Assembly (NCBI GenBank): GCA_023374025.1 | Contig: SIJG01000170.1 | Location: 27,132 to 91,131, forward strand | DNA: 64,000 nucleotides | DNA from: Heterodera schachtii | Lineage: Eukaryota > Nematoda > Chromadorea > Rhabditida > Heteroderidae | Reading direction: 5' to 3' | Shown here: piece by piece, positions 53,319-64,000 of the stretch | Layout: the number at the start of each line of letters is the position of its first letter | How positions within the stretch are numbered: position 1 is the stretch's first letter | The notes under the pieces: generated by a model | Database searches by the model: none | Seen by the model: only the letters and a program-made list of their open reading frames with translations | What the model was told of the DNA's origin: nothing | Translations under genes and position numbers: made by a program

Positions 53319-55904
53319 CTTTGAAACTTTTTTAAGATCGAACAGACACCGGATGATTAAAGTTCAAAAATATGATTAATTTTTATATTGATTATATTAT
53401 TTTGCATACTTATAAAATATAAGAATGAATATCTGCTCTAATAACCACAATTCTAAAATTCAAATAAGTAATGTTATATGCAAATTTTTTTGTATTTATT
53501 ATTATTGTTATTTTTTATTTCTCATTTATTTGGTCTCGTTTAAGTCAAATAATTTTAACTTTATTTTATATTGTAAGATTAATATGCTGAAATTATTAAT
53601 TAATATTTCAAAATAAAGTATTTAGGTGTGAGAATCATGTGGTGCATGTTCACAAGTTTCAAAAGGAGAAGGGTTGCATATTTTTAAATGATTGATTAGG
53701 AATCACTTATAATTCATTCTTCACCATTAATTTAAAATTTTATTTAATTATTTTTAATTTTTGTTTTTTGTTAATAATTTAATAGCAATCAGCGTACTGA
53801 AATTTTTCAAATGAATTTCAATAATAAAATAATAAAATATTTACTTATATTTTGGAAATTTAGATATTAATTTTTTATACTAATATATTTTTTTTAAAAA
53901 GGATATCTTTAATGTATTAACATTAGAATTATTGAATGAAGATATGTAATTTATGTTTTTTTTTCTCGGGATGTATGCTAACATTTTGATAAGTGCTTGT
54001 GCTGCGAATTTTTAAAAATTATTGTGCTAATTAATTTTCGTTTATTTTTCTTTAGTGTAAATTCTGTTAATTCCTAAGGTTGTTCTTAAAGTATTTAATT
54101 AATTACTTTTTAAGTGCTTATAATTTTATAATTTATTTGTTATGTATTTTTTTTATAAATAAATAATAAATTCATTTTTAAAGAATATATCAATTAGGTT
54201 TTTTTTAAATCAATTTAATTTTATGGAGAATGTTGTTTATGTATGTAAAAAGACAATTAAATATATTTTAATATAATTTATAATCTAAGAAATTATAATA
54301 TAATCTATTTTTTCTTTTCTATTCTTGACGTTCCGCAACTGTTAGCAGCCAATTTTTTTTATTCACTAATACTTTATATTTTAATATTCACAAATTAAGA
54401 TTATTAATTCAAAAATTAAACTGGTATTATAAATTAATTTTTTGCTAAATTTAAAACACATTTTAATGGGTTTTAAAATATTTTGTTTTAATTCGAGATC
54501 GGTTCTTGCCTTTTACAAGCAAATGATTTAAAATATATTTTTTAAATTCTTAAGGCATTATTCAGTTTTACCGAGGGAAATTATTATAATTTAAAATGCT
54601 TTAAAAAATTTTTCTTCATCAATTTAATTTAAATTTCTAAATTTTCCTCGCCGGGCGACCGCCACATAAAATTATTTTTAAATTAATTAATGATGACATA
54701 GTATAAAATAAAATTTAAATTTATTCAATATTTGTTGTTTAATCATCAGTTAAGAAAATTTATTTTAAGTTCAATTATTAATATTACATTATATTTTGAG
54801 ATAAACTGTATAAATATTTTTTGTATATTTTAAAAATTTAATTAATGAAGTGTCAAATATTAATTAATATCATAATTCTTATAAAAATTTTTTTTCATTT
54901 TTCTTATTGCTAAAAAGATTTTCAATATTTTATACCATTGGTATTTACTTTATATTTTATTTGTAAATTTCGTATTCAAACCATTGTGAAATGTTTACTG
55001 AGTAACAATTAACTAATTTTATTTCAATGCTTTATAATTTTTTAAATTATACTTTTTAACTATTTTTAAATAAGATATAAATTAGCAAAAAAATGTTTAA
55101 ATTTTTTCACATAATTGTTTAATTAGTCAAAAAGATTTTATCATTGAACACTATTTAAATTATTCGATTCTTTCCAACATAAGGAATGGAAGTGGAAAAT
55201 ATAAATTTTAAAAATAAATAAATTTGTTGAAAATAAACTAATACAAATAGAGTTGGGGAATAACCATGGTATATAAAAAAAATTTTTTTTGTTTAATTTA
55301 AGGAAAATATAAAATTGTATTGCAAAATTAAAGAAAATATAAACTTACAATTTTATAAACGGAATTGCTACACTTGATTAAAATAAATAATTTTATAATT
55401 AATGAATCAATTAAAAATAAAACGCTTACCATTCTGTTAATGGGCATTTATTAATATTATAAATTGTCTGTTATAATTTTGTTTTATTGCTTAGTAATTC
55501 ATTTTTATTAATCTTGATAATGCCACTGCATTGTTTGAAAACATTTCTTCTCATTTTTATAAATTGGTTTCGTATATAATAAATTTTTATTATTTTTAAA
55601 TTTTATTAAACGAAGTAATTTTATTTTGGAATAGTTACATTTTGTGAAATTTTTAGGCCTTTTATGACTAAAAATTTTCACATTTTATTTATTAAAGATT
55701 TAAAATCACATAAAAAATTAATATTTCTTTAAAATATTATTTAAACATTTTAATTATTGAAAGATATTTTATAAAATATTTGTCTCGAGGAATGAAAAAA
55801 TGCTTGAGACGGATTCTTATTTATGGATAGTTTTGTAAAAGATAATTTTATTTGCTTTTATAGTTGACTTCGTGCTGAGACGATGCAAAATAAAACTCAG
55901 TGAT
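53319..55904. other. T-rich desert
   Basis: No gene. 55476-55540 is a copy of the segment also at 6860-6922 and 63408-63470 (ttttattgcttagtaattc, atttttattaatcttg). The frame 53425-53616 is low complexity. Confidence 0.5.
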
Positions 55905-56215
55905 TGATTGGTCATTTTCCTGAAGCCGATGGCACCACTTTCGGGCACCAAAAGTGCCTGATCCGGAATTTGACCGGCCCGGCTAAGAACAATTTTTTAT
56001 TCAGTTTATCAAGGGCTATCTCCCAGGCCGGGTCCGGTCTTGATCAATTCACTTGGAGCTCGTCATGGGTCGGGCACATCTGCCGGAGGACCCTCAGCCT
56101 CGCCCCCGACCTTGGCGATGTCCAACCAAAGCTAAGCGTGCCGTTACCAGCGGCTTTTTTGTACAGCTCGATGAGCTCTACAAAACTATATCATGGCGTC
56201 CGGCTGTGTCTACTA
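55905..56215. other. Isolated GC-rich island, function unknown
   Basis: About 300 bp that is roughly half G+C in a desert about one-fifth G+C, with sharp edges. Frames run through most of it on the + strand (55904-56218 and 56053-56289), one of which contains RAHLPEDPQPRPRPWRC and later TKAKRAVTSGFFVQLDELYK. No family is recognised. It carries CCGGG-type words (gaccggcccggc, aggccgggtccggtc) and a hairpin at 56158-56184 (tttgtacagctc, gat, gagctctacaaa; one mismatch). It lies directly beside the repeat at 56291-56475, so it could be element interior or a captured host fragment. Confidence 0.5.
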
Positions 56216-56222
56216 TAAATGG

Positions 56223-56287
56223 AGAAAATTGGCGAGAAATTTTTTTTTATTTTTTCAATTTTTCGCATCACTTTTCGCCAATTTTCT
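56223..56287. repeat. Perfect 13-bp inverted repeat
   Basis: agaaaattggcga at 56223-56235 and tcgccaattttct at 56275-56287, with a T-rich 39-nt loop. It sits between the GC island and the old repeat copy and may be a terminus of either. Confidence 0.7.
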
Positions 56288-56290
56288 AAA

Positions 56291-56475
56291 TTAATTCAGC
56301 AATTATAATTCGTTATTTATTGAAATATTAGTATATATGTGTAGTACTGTAAGGTGCCATTGGCTCAACCAATCAGAGCGGGAGGGACCGCCCACTCTCT
56401 CCTTTTAATTTCATTTAATCCTTTTGGCGGATGAGAGAGAAAATCGCAAAAAATTTTCCATTGTTGCCGTTGCAA
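56291..56475 (-). repeat. Old repeat (family with inverted CCAAT motif), copy without the MITE
   Basis: On the minus strand it reads through the same landmarks as 25735-26753: gcgattttctctctcatccg, gaaattaaaaggagagagtg, ggcggtccctccc, tctgattggttgagccaat, ggcaccttacagtactacac, tgaattaatt. There is no MITE. It also lacks about 20 bp present next to the MITE in the other copy, so it is a relative and not the literal pre-insertion sequence. The minus-strand frame 56365-56583 crosses it. Confidence 0.8.
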
Positions 56476-58631
56476 ATAAACAAAACATAAAACTATCGCT
56501 GAAGTCGAAAGATTTGATTTACGCGTCCCAACCAGTTCTTTTTTTCGAAAAGGCAACTCGTATAATAACAAATAAAAATACAAAATAATGCCTAAGATGA
56601 TCGGGCATCTGAATTAAATAATTATTTCAATTTTTAATAAATTATTCTCTTTTGACATTAATAATTGTTATTTCATTAATGGCCTAATTTTATCATTTTT
56701 TGTTCAATTTTCACCGAAAAATCGAACCATAAAAAATAATTTTACTTATAAATTAAAATAATTTATTGCTTTCCCTCGTAAAATGCCATTGTTAGTGGTA
56801 AGATCTATATTAATCTCGGTCACAAATCGGATTCGAGGTTTTGTGATAATAAAAATGGCCAAAAATGTTTAGACCGATAATAAGGTTGAATACAATCGTA
56901 GTCATTTCAGACATAAATTTATATGAAATAAATTTATTAAATAATAAATTTGGTAATCCAAAACACAAACTTTTTTTGCTGTAAATGAATTAATGAATTA
57001 AATTCAAAGAGTTTCTTTGTATGAGGAAACATTTTTTATTCATTTATCTCTTATATTATTCATTTTTGTTACTTTTAAATTATTTATTTTTATTATCATT
57101 TTTGTTACTTTTAAATTATTCATTTATGTTTTCCTGAATTTTACTCTTTTAAATTACTCGCACAAAATCCGATGAAAATAAATTGCCCATGAGAAATGTA
57201 TGATGTAATACTATTATGTGTTGCTATTATGACGAAAATTATTTATTTTTTAGTTTTTATATCATTATAATGGTTTTTATTCACTTTATTTAATAAAAAA
57301 TATATTGTTTTAATTTTTAAAAATTAAAATAATTAAAGTAGCGTTTATGTTCAATAATTTTCACTTACATATATTATTTTTATAATAAAATATAATTTAT
57401 AGGCGATTTTTTGTAATCTCCTGGATTTTTTTGGTTGTTTTTTTAAACTGTTATCATTACACATTAACACTAAGATTTATTGTTTTAATCTTATTTAAAA
57501 TAAATTAAATAGTGTTTTGATTATTTCTTTTCGTTTTAAATTTGATTAAAATGTTTCTTTTAAAAGGTTACAAAATAATATAAAATTTATTTCACTTTGG
57601 GGTTTTTTTGATCATTTTTTACCTAATAAAATTATTTTTTAAGCCATCCAAAAACGATTAAAATTTAAAATGAGGACCAGCGTGTAAAATTTATTTATTG
57701 AAAATGCCATCGTAACAATACTAGGCGAATCATATTCAATTTTTTTTAATACATTTTTCAAATTTTTGGTTTTGTTAAAAATTTTGCATGTTTTTGAAGA
57801 TTTAATGAAATGGAAAAAAAGAATTCCATCTTTTCGTTTTTGCTTTTATTTGTATTTTTTTGTAATAAGCAGGATTTTTGTGCCTATTTTACGATTTTTT
57901 TTTTCTTTTTAGTTGCATATTTCGCAATTTTTACTACTATTTATTTTATTTTTGTTTCCAGGTTTTAATAAATTGTTTTTTATTTAATATAATTTATTTT
58001 GTTCCAAAGGATTTCCTTAATAATGTAAATTATTTGATTAATATTCTATTGTTTATTATAATTTTATTTAAAAATTACTTTAATTAGATGTTTCAGTTTT
58101 TTTATTGGATTATTATATTTTGATTGTGTTTAGTATCTGAATTAAATAATTTTATGGAAAAAAGGCAAGTGTATTTCTCTACAGTTCCTCTCTGTTCTTT
58201 TCTTTATTTATTTATTTATTACTGAGATTATAGAAAGTTTTATTACATTTTTAACCATTTTTATTAACAGAAAAATGCGCTTTAATATTTATATTACATT
58301 TTTGGGAGATTTAAAGGACTTTTTAATGATTTAAAATAAGTCTATTAATATTGAACGCTTTTTGTATCATTTTTTTTAAATGAGGTGTGCCATCAAAATA
58401 GGAAAGTAACAAAATTAATAACAACTTTTAGACAAAGAAAAAAAATTTATAAATCCGTAAAATGAAAAAAGACCGCGAATTTGAGAAAAATAAATTTTTA
58501 AAAAATATTAATTTGTTTAATTTTCTGAGCAAAGTAATTAAATATTATATAAATAATTAATGAGTTAAATATTTAATTCAACGATTTATTAATTTATATA
58601 ATACTTACTGTAAGGCAAATAATGCTAAATT
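56476..58631. other. T-rich desert
   Basis: 57061-57132 is a two-copy 36-bp tandem duplication (catttttgttacttttaaat start). 58180-58270 repeats the segment at 52613. The frame 57878-58087 is Phe/Leu/Ile/Tyr-rich chance sequence. Confidence 0.5.
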
Positions 58632-58765
58632 CGAAAATTTGGACTTCAACTTTTTGTTGGAATTCGGGTCCGGGGTTCAGAATTGGCCGAAATGGATACC
58701 AGATTCGTGGCCAGTGTCCCCGAAAACGTAAGGAACTTGTTTTTATGACAATAAAAATTTTCACT
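58632..58765 (+). repeat. GTTCGAATTCGGGT-type dispersed repeat
   Basis: actttttgttggaattcggg, tccggggttcagaattgg, ccgaaatggataccagattc, gtccccgaaaacg. A well-preserved copy. The frame 58622-58852 is a by-product of it. Confidence 0.75.
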
Positions 58766-61658
58766 GACGCATTTTCCGGGCGCCTTCATTATGTGGTACA
58801 AATTTTTTCAATAACTATGAATTTCGAAAAAATGAAAACCAATAAGCGTTAAAATATTTTCAGGTTAGGTTAGTACTGTGGTGAATTTGTGCAGCTAAAT
58901 TCAAAATTAATAAATTGTTTTTTTTGAAAGAAATTATTTGAAATATGTGAAATTTATGCAATCATAATTTAATCTTCTTTTTTTTTACCTCGCCGCTCCT
59001 TTTTATTTTCTCTTCTGAATTTACGAAATTGCCTTGAAATTAAAAACAAAATAATTCATTTACAATTCATAATTAAAAATTTCATTAACAAGTAAATAAA
59101 TAAATTAAAAGAACATTTAGTAATGACAAAACTAAAAATTTAAATTAATTGGCAAACAGAAACTCATAAGAACCAAAAATTTTAAATGTAAAAATTTGTA
59201 CATGGCAATAAATTTCACAAAATAAGAAAGTTTTATTTTAAATAAAATATTATTAAAACTAATTTTCTTAGGTTTTATGCTTTATAACTTACTCGTATTT
59301 AATTACGCAAGGATTGGAAATTGCAAACTCAAATAATTAATAATTATCTTACTCTACGCATAATTTTTTAGAGACAAAATAATTTTCTCATATGGTAAAG
59401 AGTCAATTGAATTTAATTTTACAGAAATCGAATTAAATGCTTATTAATTATTTCTAAATATAAATAGTTTTTTTCTCATTCATTTAATAATTGGAAAAAA
59501 TATTTTTTTTACAAAGAACAGAAATGGAAAATATTAATTATATTTACCTAAATATTTCGCATGTAAATTTAAAAAAAAAATTATTTTTTTTAATATATAT
59601 ACCAAAATTATTAATTTAATAATTATTATAAATTTTACAATTTAATCTAAAAATAAATAAATATTATAAGAAAACGCGTCATAACGCTGGAGTTAACAAC
59701 AAAGATATGCAACAATTATCATATTCATTAAAAAATAAAAAATAAATCGTATTAACAAATCTAAATTTAAAAAAATTGTATTTTGTACTGCGAATGAAAA
59801 ATTATAAATTTCTTTTTGTGCACTATTTATTTATTATTTTCTAATTATACAATTTTAATACGTTAATTTTTTATTTAAGTTCGCATTTTTTAATTATAAC
59901 TTTTATTTTTATTTTCGCAGAAATTTACACATAAAACGAATTAAAAATAATAATAAATTCATTTTTTTTGAAAACTAACTTAATAAGAAAGTTTTTAAAT
60001 TTAGGTGACCTAATAGAGAAATGTTAAATTTATCGAATAATACCAAGAATGTTTAATTTGGATTACATAAACAAAAGTTATGGACATTTTTTGCTGGAAA
60101 TTTTGATTATTTATTATAATATTATTTATTATCATAAAACTTCAAATGGGTTTATATGATAAGAATTTAATTACTTTAAATCAAAAATACTTATAAAAAA
60201 TTAATAATATTTTCATTGTTGGCTCAGGACTGAAAATTTAGCACATAAAAATAAATAAATAAATATTCGAAAGCTTTTTTTTTAATTGACCTTATCCGAA
60301 TCGCAATTAACTCTGCTTGAAACCGATAACAGTTCTGCGAGATTAATTTTGAGTAAATATTTTTTTGGAATATTAACAAATAAGAATATTAATATCAAAG
60401 AGACTCAATAAATTTAAATTTTATAACTATTTTAAACAAAGAAATATATTATATATAAGAACAGATAAAGAATGATTTGAAAAAAAAAATTATATTCCTA
60501 ATTATTGAACTGCTTTAAAATGCTCACGAGCTTAAATAATAGTTATGGAAGAACCTTCGCTAAAAAAATATAAATTATTATATTTTCAATTTAAACAACA
60601 AAAAAATAAAAATATATATACCCCTTAAAATGAAAAATATTCAAAAATAATCTCCAAAAATCATTTATTTATCGCTTGAAAAGAATTTGTAACTTGAAAA
60701 ATATATATATATATATGTTTCAATGCTGTTTGGTTTAATTTTGATACTTTCGGGAGATTTAAGTAAATAATTTGAATATGATAAAAATTTTAAAAAATAA
60801 TTTTGACTTTCTAAAAATACTTGGACAAGATACAAATATTTTCTAATAACAATAAACAATTTTTAGTTATGATTGTACACCTAGCTAACCAAAATTTTGT
60901 AAATTATAAGCATATAACCATGACTGTAACCGAAACAAAGTATAGAAATCTATGCAAAATACTTTTTGAATATTTAATTATTTGAATGCGTATATTAATA
61001 ATAGAAATGCATCCCCTCATTCGACAAACTCTTTCTCAGTATGGCAAATGAAAATTGAATAAATAATAGTTGATAATTAATAGAAATTTTTTAAATTTAA
61101 AAATGAGGAAATAAAATTGCCAAAAAATAACAAATTAAAGAATTTAATTTAATGAATTAATTCTTCGAAATTTTTAAAAATTTAAAACATTAAAAATTTT
61201 AAAAATATTTTAGAAAAGAAATTAAACTATTCAAAAGGAAAAGAAAAAATGTAAATACTCTATTTAAATTTTTTTTTATTTTTATTATATACAGCATTTT
61301 AGAATGTAAAATATTCTATTAATAACAAAACAAATAAGTCAGTTAAAATGCAAAAAGTGAATAAACTTAAAAAATTTTTTGCTAATAAACAATAGCTTTT
61401 TAAGGAATAAACATTTAAATAAATTCTAAAACCATCTCGTAGAAAAAAATAAAATAATTATATAAAACAATATCTTAATTTAATATGCTTCTGATTTAAC
61501 AATGCCAATATGACAATAATTGATACTAAAAACTAAAATAAATAATTAAATAAACAATTAACAAATTAATTACAAAAACTTATATATAAAAAAAGTTTAA
61601 AAAAATTATTTTAAAAATAAACACAGAAAGAAATAAAGAAGATTAATTCTATTTAATT
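58766..61658. other. A-rich desert block
   Basis: No gene. A GC-richer stretch at about 60295-60420 carries an open frame without ATG (LTLSESQLTLLETDNSSAR then AT-rich) that looks protein-like but is unassigned. 60703-60717 is a short (AT)n run. Confidence 0.4.
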
Positions 61659-62748
61659 TAGGGTTAAGCCCCGAGCCCTCGGGGGGGCAAAAAGTCGGGG
61701 GCCGGGGACCTCGTGGGGCGACATGTCGGGGGTCGGGTCGGGGGGGGGGGGAGCTCAATTGTCGGGGGTCGGGGACCCCGATCGGGTAGTGATCAATAAA
61801 TTTTTTAACGAAAAACTCAATTTTTATTTTCAAATTATCATAAATTTTTCTTTTTTTCACTTTAATCATCTGATTTCGTCAGCGCCAGCAAGAGTGAGTC
61901 CAAGCTGGCCTTCAAACCAGGGGTTTCTATTTGTTCTTATTTATAAGAATTTCTAATTTTGGGGTAGCGACGAAAATCTTTCTGGTTTCTTAAATATATA
62001 TATAATTTTGAAATTTTATGGCACAATGTCACTATTTTTCAAGAAATTTTAAGGTCTGCCGCAAAATTTATTTGATCTTTTGATACCGAATTTACTGAAA
62101 TCTGTCCTTATTACTAAGATTTTCCTATTTGCAGGCATCACCTAAACTTTTTAAATTTTTTCTGATTAATGTTTTATTTCGCTGGTTTTTGAAAAAAAAC
62201 TTTAAAATGGCCATTTTTATGTAAAAAATGTACCAAAAACTCCCAATTTTCAAATTTTTTTTCCGGCGGCACCTATCGGCACCGCCGGCCCTAATTTGAT
62301 AGCATTTTGATGAAATAAATTGTAAAAATTTACTGATTTGAAAAATGTTGCTAAATGTTATTATTTTTGACCCTTAAATCTTATTTTTCGGCCTTGTGTT
62401 CATATTTTGAAAAATTATCGATCGGCACCATGGTTTTGGGGGGCCGGCGGTGCCGATAGTCGCCACCGGAAAGTTTTTCGTAATTTTAAATGAATTTTAT
62501 TAAGAAAATTTGTTTAAAATCTCAAAATTTTTCAATATTTCCCGCCTTCGTGGATAAATTAACTTTTAAATTTTTAAAACGCCGGAGTCCCCAATCCCCC
62601 GAAATAGTGTCGGGGGGTCGGGGGGCAAAAAGTCGGGGGTCGGGGACCTCGGGGGACGACATGTCGGGGGTCGGGTCGGGGGATCGGTTCAAAAAACGTC
62701 TCGGGTCGGGTCGGGGGCCGGGGGGCTCGGGGTCGGGGCTTAACCCTA
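61659..62748. mobile_element. G-rich element with inverted ends (about 1.1 kb, hAT-like)
   Basis: Left end tagggttaagccccgag and right end cggggcttaacccta are inverse over 14-16 bp. Flanks atttaatt and atttatat agree at six of eight positions, a possible decayed 8-bp TSD. Both subterminal regions (61660-61790, 62580-62748) are made of gtcgggg-type words with a gacatgtc box. The right part is homologous to 1-215. Frames 61606-61869, 61723-61956 and 62490-62759 are translations of the G-rich repeats. No transposase is seen. Confidence 0.7.
62263..62469. repeat. Foldback with 29-nt GC-rich arms inside the G-rich element
   Basis: Left arm 62263-62291 (ccggcggcacctatcggcac, cgccggccc) and right arm 62441-62469 are inverse at 26 of 29 positions. 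A solo left-arm copy is at 36908-36934, which indicates an independent repeat nested here. Confidence 0.8.
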
Positions 62749-64000
62749 ATTTATATTAAAGAAATAAAATTCAATCATTCCTGGTAAAAGAATATTCTTG
62801 TAATCTGTTTTTAAATATTTAAAAAATTTAACATTTAATATTTTAAAATTACTTTTTTTTTAATATTTTTAATTTTGTTTGATTGCTATTTAATATTTTA
62901 TTTTATCGCTTAATTAAAGTATTTTTAATTAATTCACGATTTTGGTTATATATCAACGAGTTATTTTTAGATTTATATGAAAATGTTTTTCCTTTTTTTC
63001 ATTTTAATTTTTTTTTATAAAAAAAATACTAGAATAAGTAAAATATTTAATTAATTAAGAATACTGCAATGTTAAATTATTTGATTTTAAAATTTAATAA
63101 ATACACGAAATAATCGCAAAATAATTTTATATTAGATTTAAATCTTCGATAATAATTTCATATTTTGATTATAATTAATAACGACTATGTTAACATTTTT
63201 TATTTTGTTGAATTTATTTTTTATTTTTGTTAATTAATTTCTTATAAAAAAATAATATATAATATAATATAATTTTAGCATTTCTAGGTATTAATTATAT
63301 TTATAAAATTAAAAATATATTTTAATAAAGTTATTCTATTTTCTTTATTCATTATATTAATTTGTCTTTCATATTTTTTTATTTCATTTAATTCAATTGT
63401 TTGCTTTCTTTATTAATATTGTTTTATTGCTTAATTAAATAATTTTATTGAGAGAATGAATTCCATTGTTTTTGGATGACGAATGACCTTTTCTCAAATT
63501 TTATAAAATATTGTTTTCAATTTCATTTATATTTTTTTTTAAATAACTTGCCAATTCGCGGCTTCTTTTATTATTAATTGGGTTTGTTTCTTTTAATTTT
63601 GCGCACAAACCAATAATTATAAAATAGTTTTTTCTTTTAATTACTTTTATGATTTTGATTTTTTTATTATAAAATAATTAAGAACTAATTATGTTTATTT
63701 ATCAATATCAATTAAAGTATATTTTTTTATTTCTTACTCATTTTTCTTTAAGCTAAAAATTTCATCTATTAATTATTTTTGATTTATGGCTTTTTGGCTC
63801 TCAAAGAATTTGAGTTGAGTTGTTATTTAATTGTTGTATATTTTGATGTTTATTTAGAAAATATTATATTATTTCTATATTATTGTATATCTATTTATTG
63901 AAGTTAAATATATTCCCTGATACATTGTTAAACTTTTAAACAATCTAATCAATTAAATTTAAATATTCTTCTTTCATTCTCATAATGCAAGAAATTTTAT
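62749..64000. other. T-rich desert
   Basis: No gene. 63408-63470 (ttctttattaatattgtttt, attgcttaattaa) is a copy of the segment at 6860-6922 and 55476-55540. Confidence 0.5.

Noticed and set aside
56158..56184. LDELYK resembling a fluorescent-protein C-terminus (vector contamination)
   Set aside because: Only a few residues match, the coding bases are part of a hairpin, and the flanks show no vector-like sequence.
13640..61055. Scrambled ciliate germline with macronuclear-destined segments
   Set aside because: Islands do not join into a frame, no pointer repeats are visible, and abundant hAT MITEs plus a tRNA-derived sequence fit a metazoan better. It stays only as a remote alternative.
61658..61673. 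Telomere-like ttagggttaag
   Set aside because: A single occurrence forming the end of an inverted-repeat element, with no tandem TTAGGG run.
61606..62759. Gly/Arg/Pro-rich frames
   Set aside because: They translate the G-rich subterminal repeats of an element and its partial copy at the window start.

Overview
The window looks like non-coding nuclear DNA from a eukaryote with a very AT-rich genome (about four-fifths A+T by eye). No gene could be supported. The longest ATG-to-stop frames are below about 150 codons, sit in homopolymer runs or in tandem/GC-rich repeats, and match no family I recognise. There is no operon structure, ribosome-binding site, rRNA or CRISPR array. The abundance of hAT-type MITEs with 8-bp target-site duplications (TSDs), plus a tRNA-derived sequence, fits a small-bodied invertebrate. 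Very AT-rich parasitoid wasps, some nematodes, flatworms and myxozoans are all possible, and the sequence alone does not choose between them.

Layout. 1-215 is the right-hand part of a G-rich repeat whose relative lies inside a 1.1-kb element at 61659-62748. About 0.2-10 kb is mostly T-rich on the + strand, with a few dispersed repeats. 10.8-11.5 kb is a cluster of one repeat in alternating orientation. 12198-12268 is a tRNA-like sequence on the minus strand. About 11.7-18.5 kb is A-rich. 20.8-21.2 kb is a GC-rich patch followed by a 25-bp/20-bp minisatellite. 22.7-23.6 kb holds a foldback, GC-rich inverted arms and a CT tract. 25822-26629 is an 808-bp hAT MITE inserted in an older repeat whose MITE-free relative is at 56291-56475. 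36.6-37.2 kb has short dispersed repeats. Further hAT MITEs lie at 40091-40607, 45695-46066 and 52803-53310, and an unclassified inverted-repeat element at 48013-48303. 55.9-56.2 kb is an isolated GC-rich island. 61.7-62.7 kb is a G-rich element containing a foldback.

The unexplained feature is the background itself. The desert alternates between kilobase-scale T-rich and A-rich blocks, and within them diverged copies of the same segments recur. Many include a 40-70 bp GC-richer core, often beginning at an ATG and staying open for 10-29 codons. The simplest reading is a very old AT-rich repeat family laid down in both orientations. Relic coding pieces, or germline DNA with tiny retained segments, are less likely alternatives.

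Nothing here supports a working gene system. The mobile elements are all non-autonomous: no transposase is encoded in the window.
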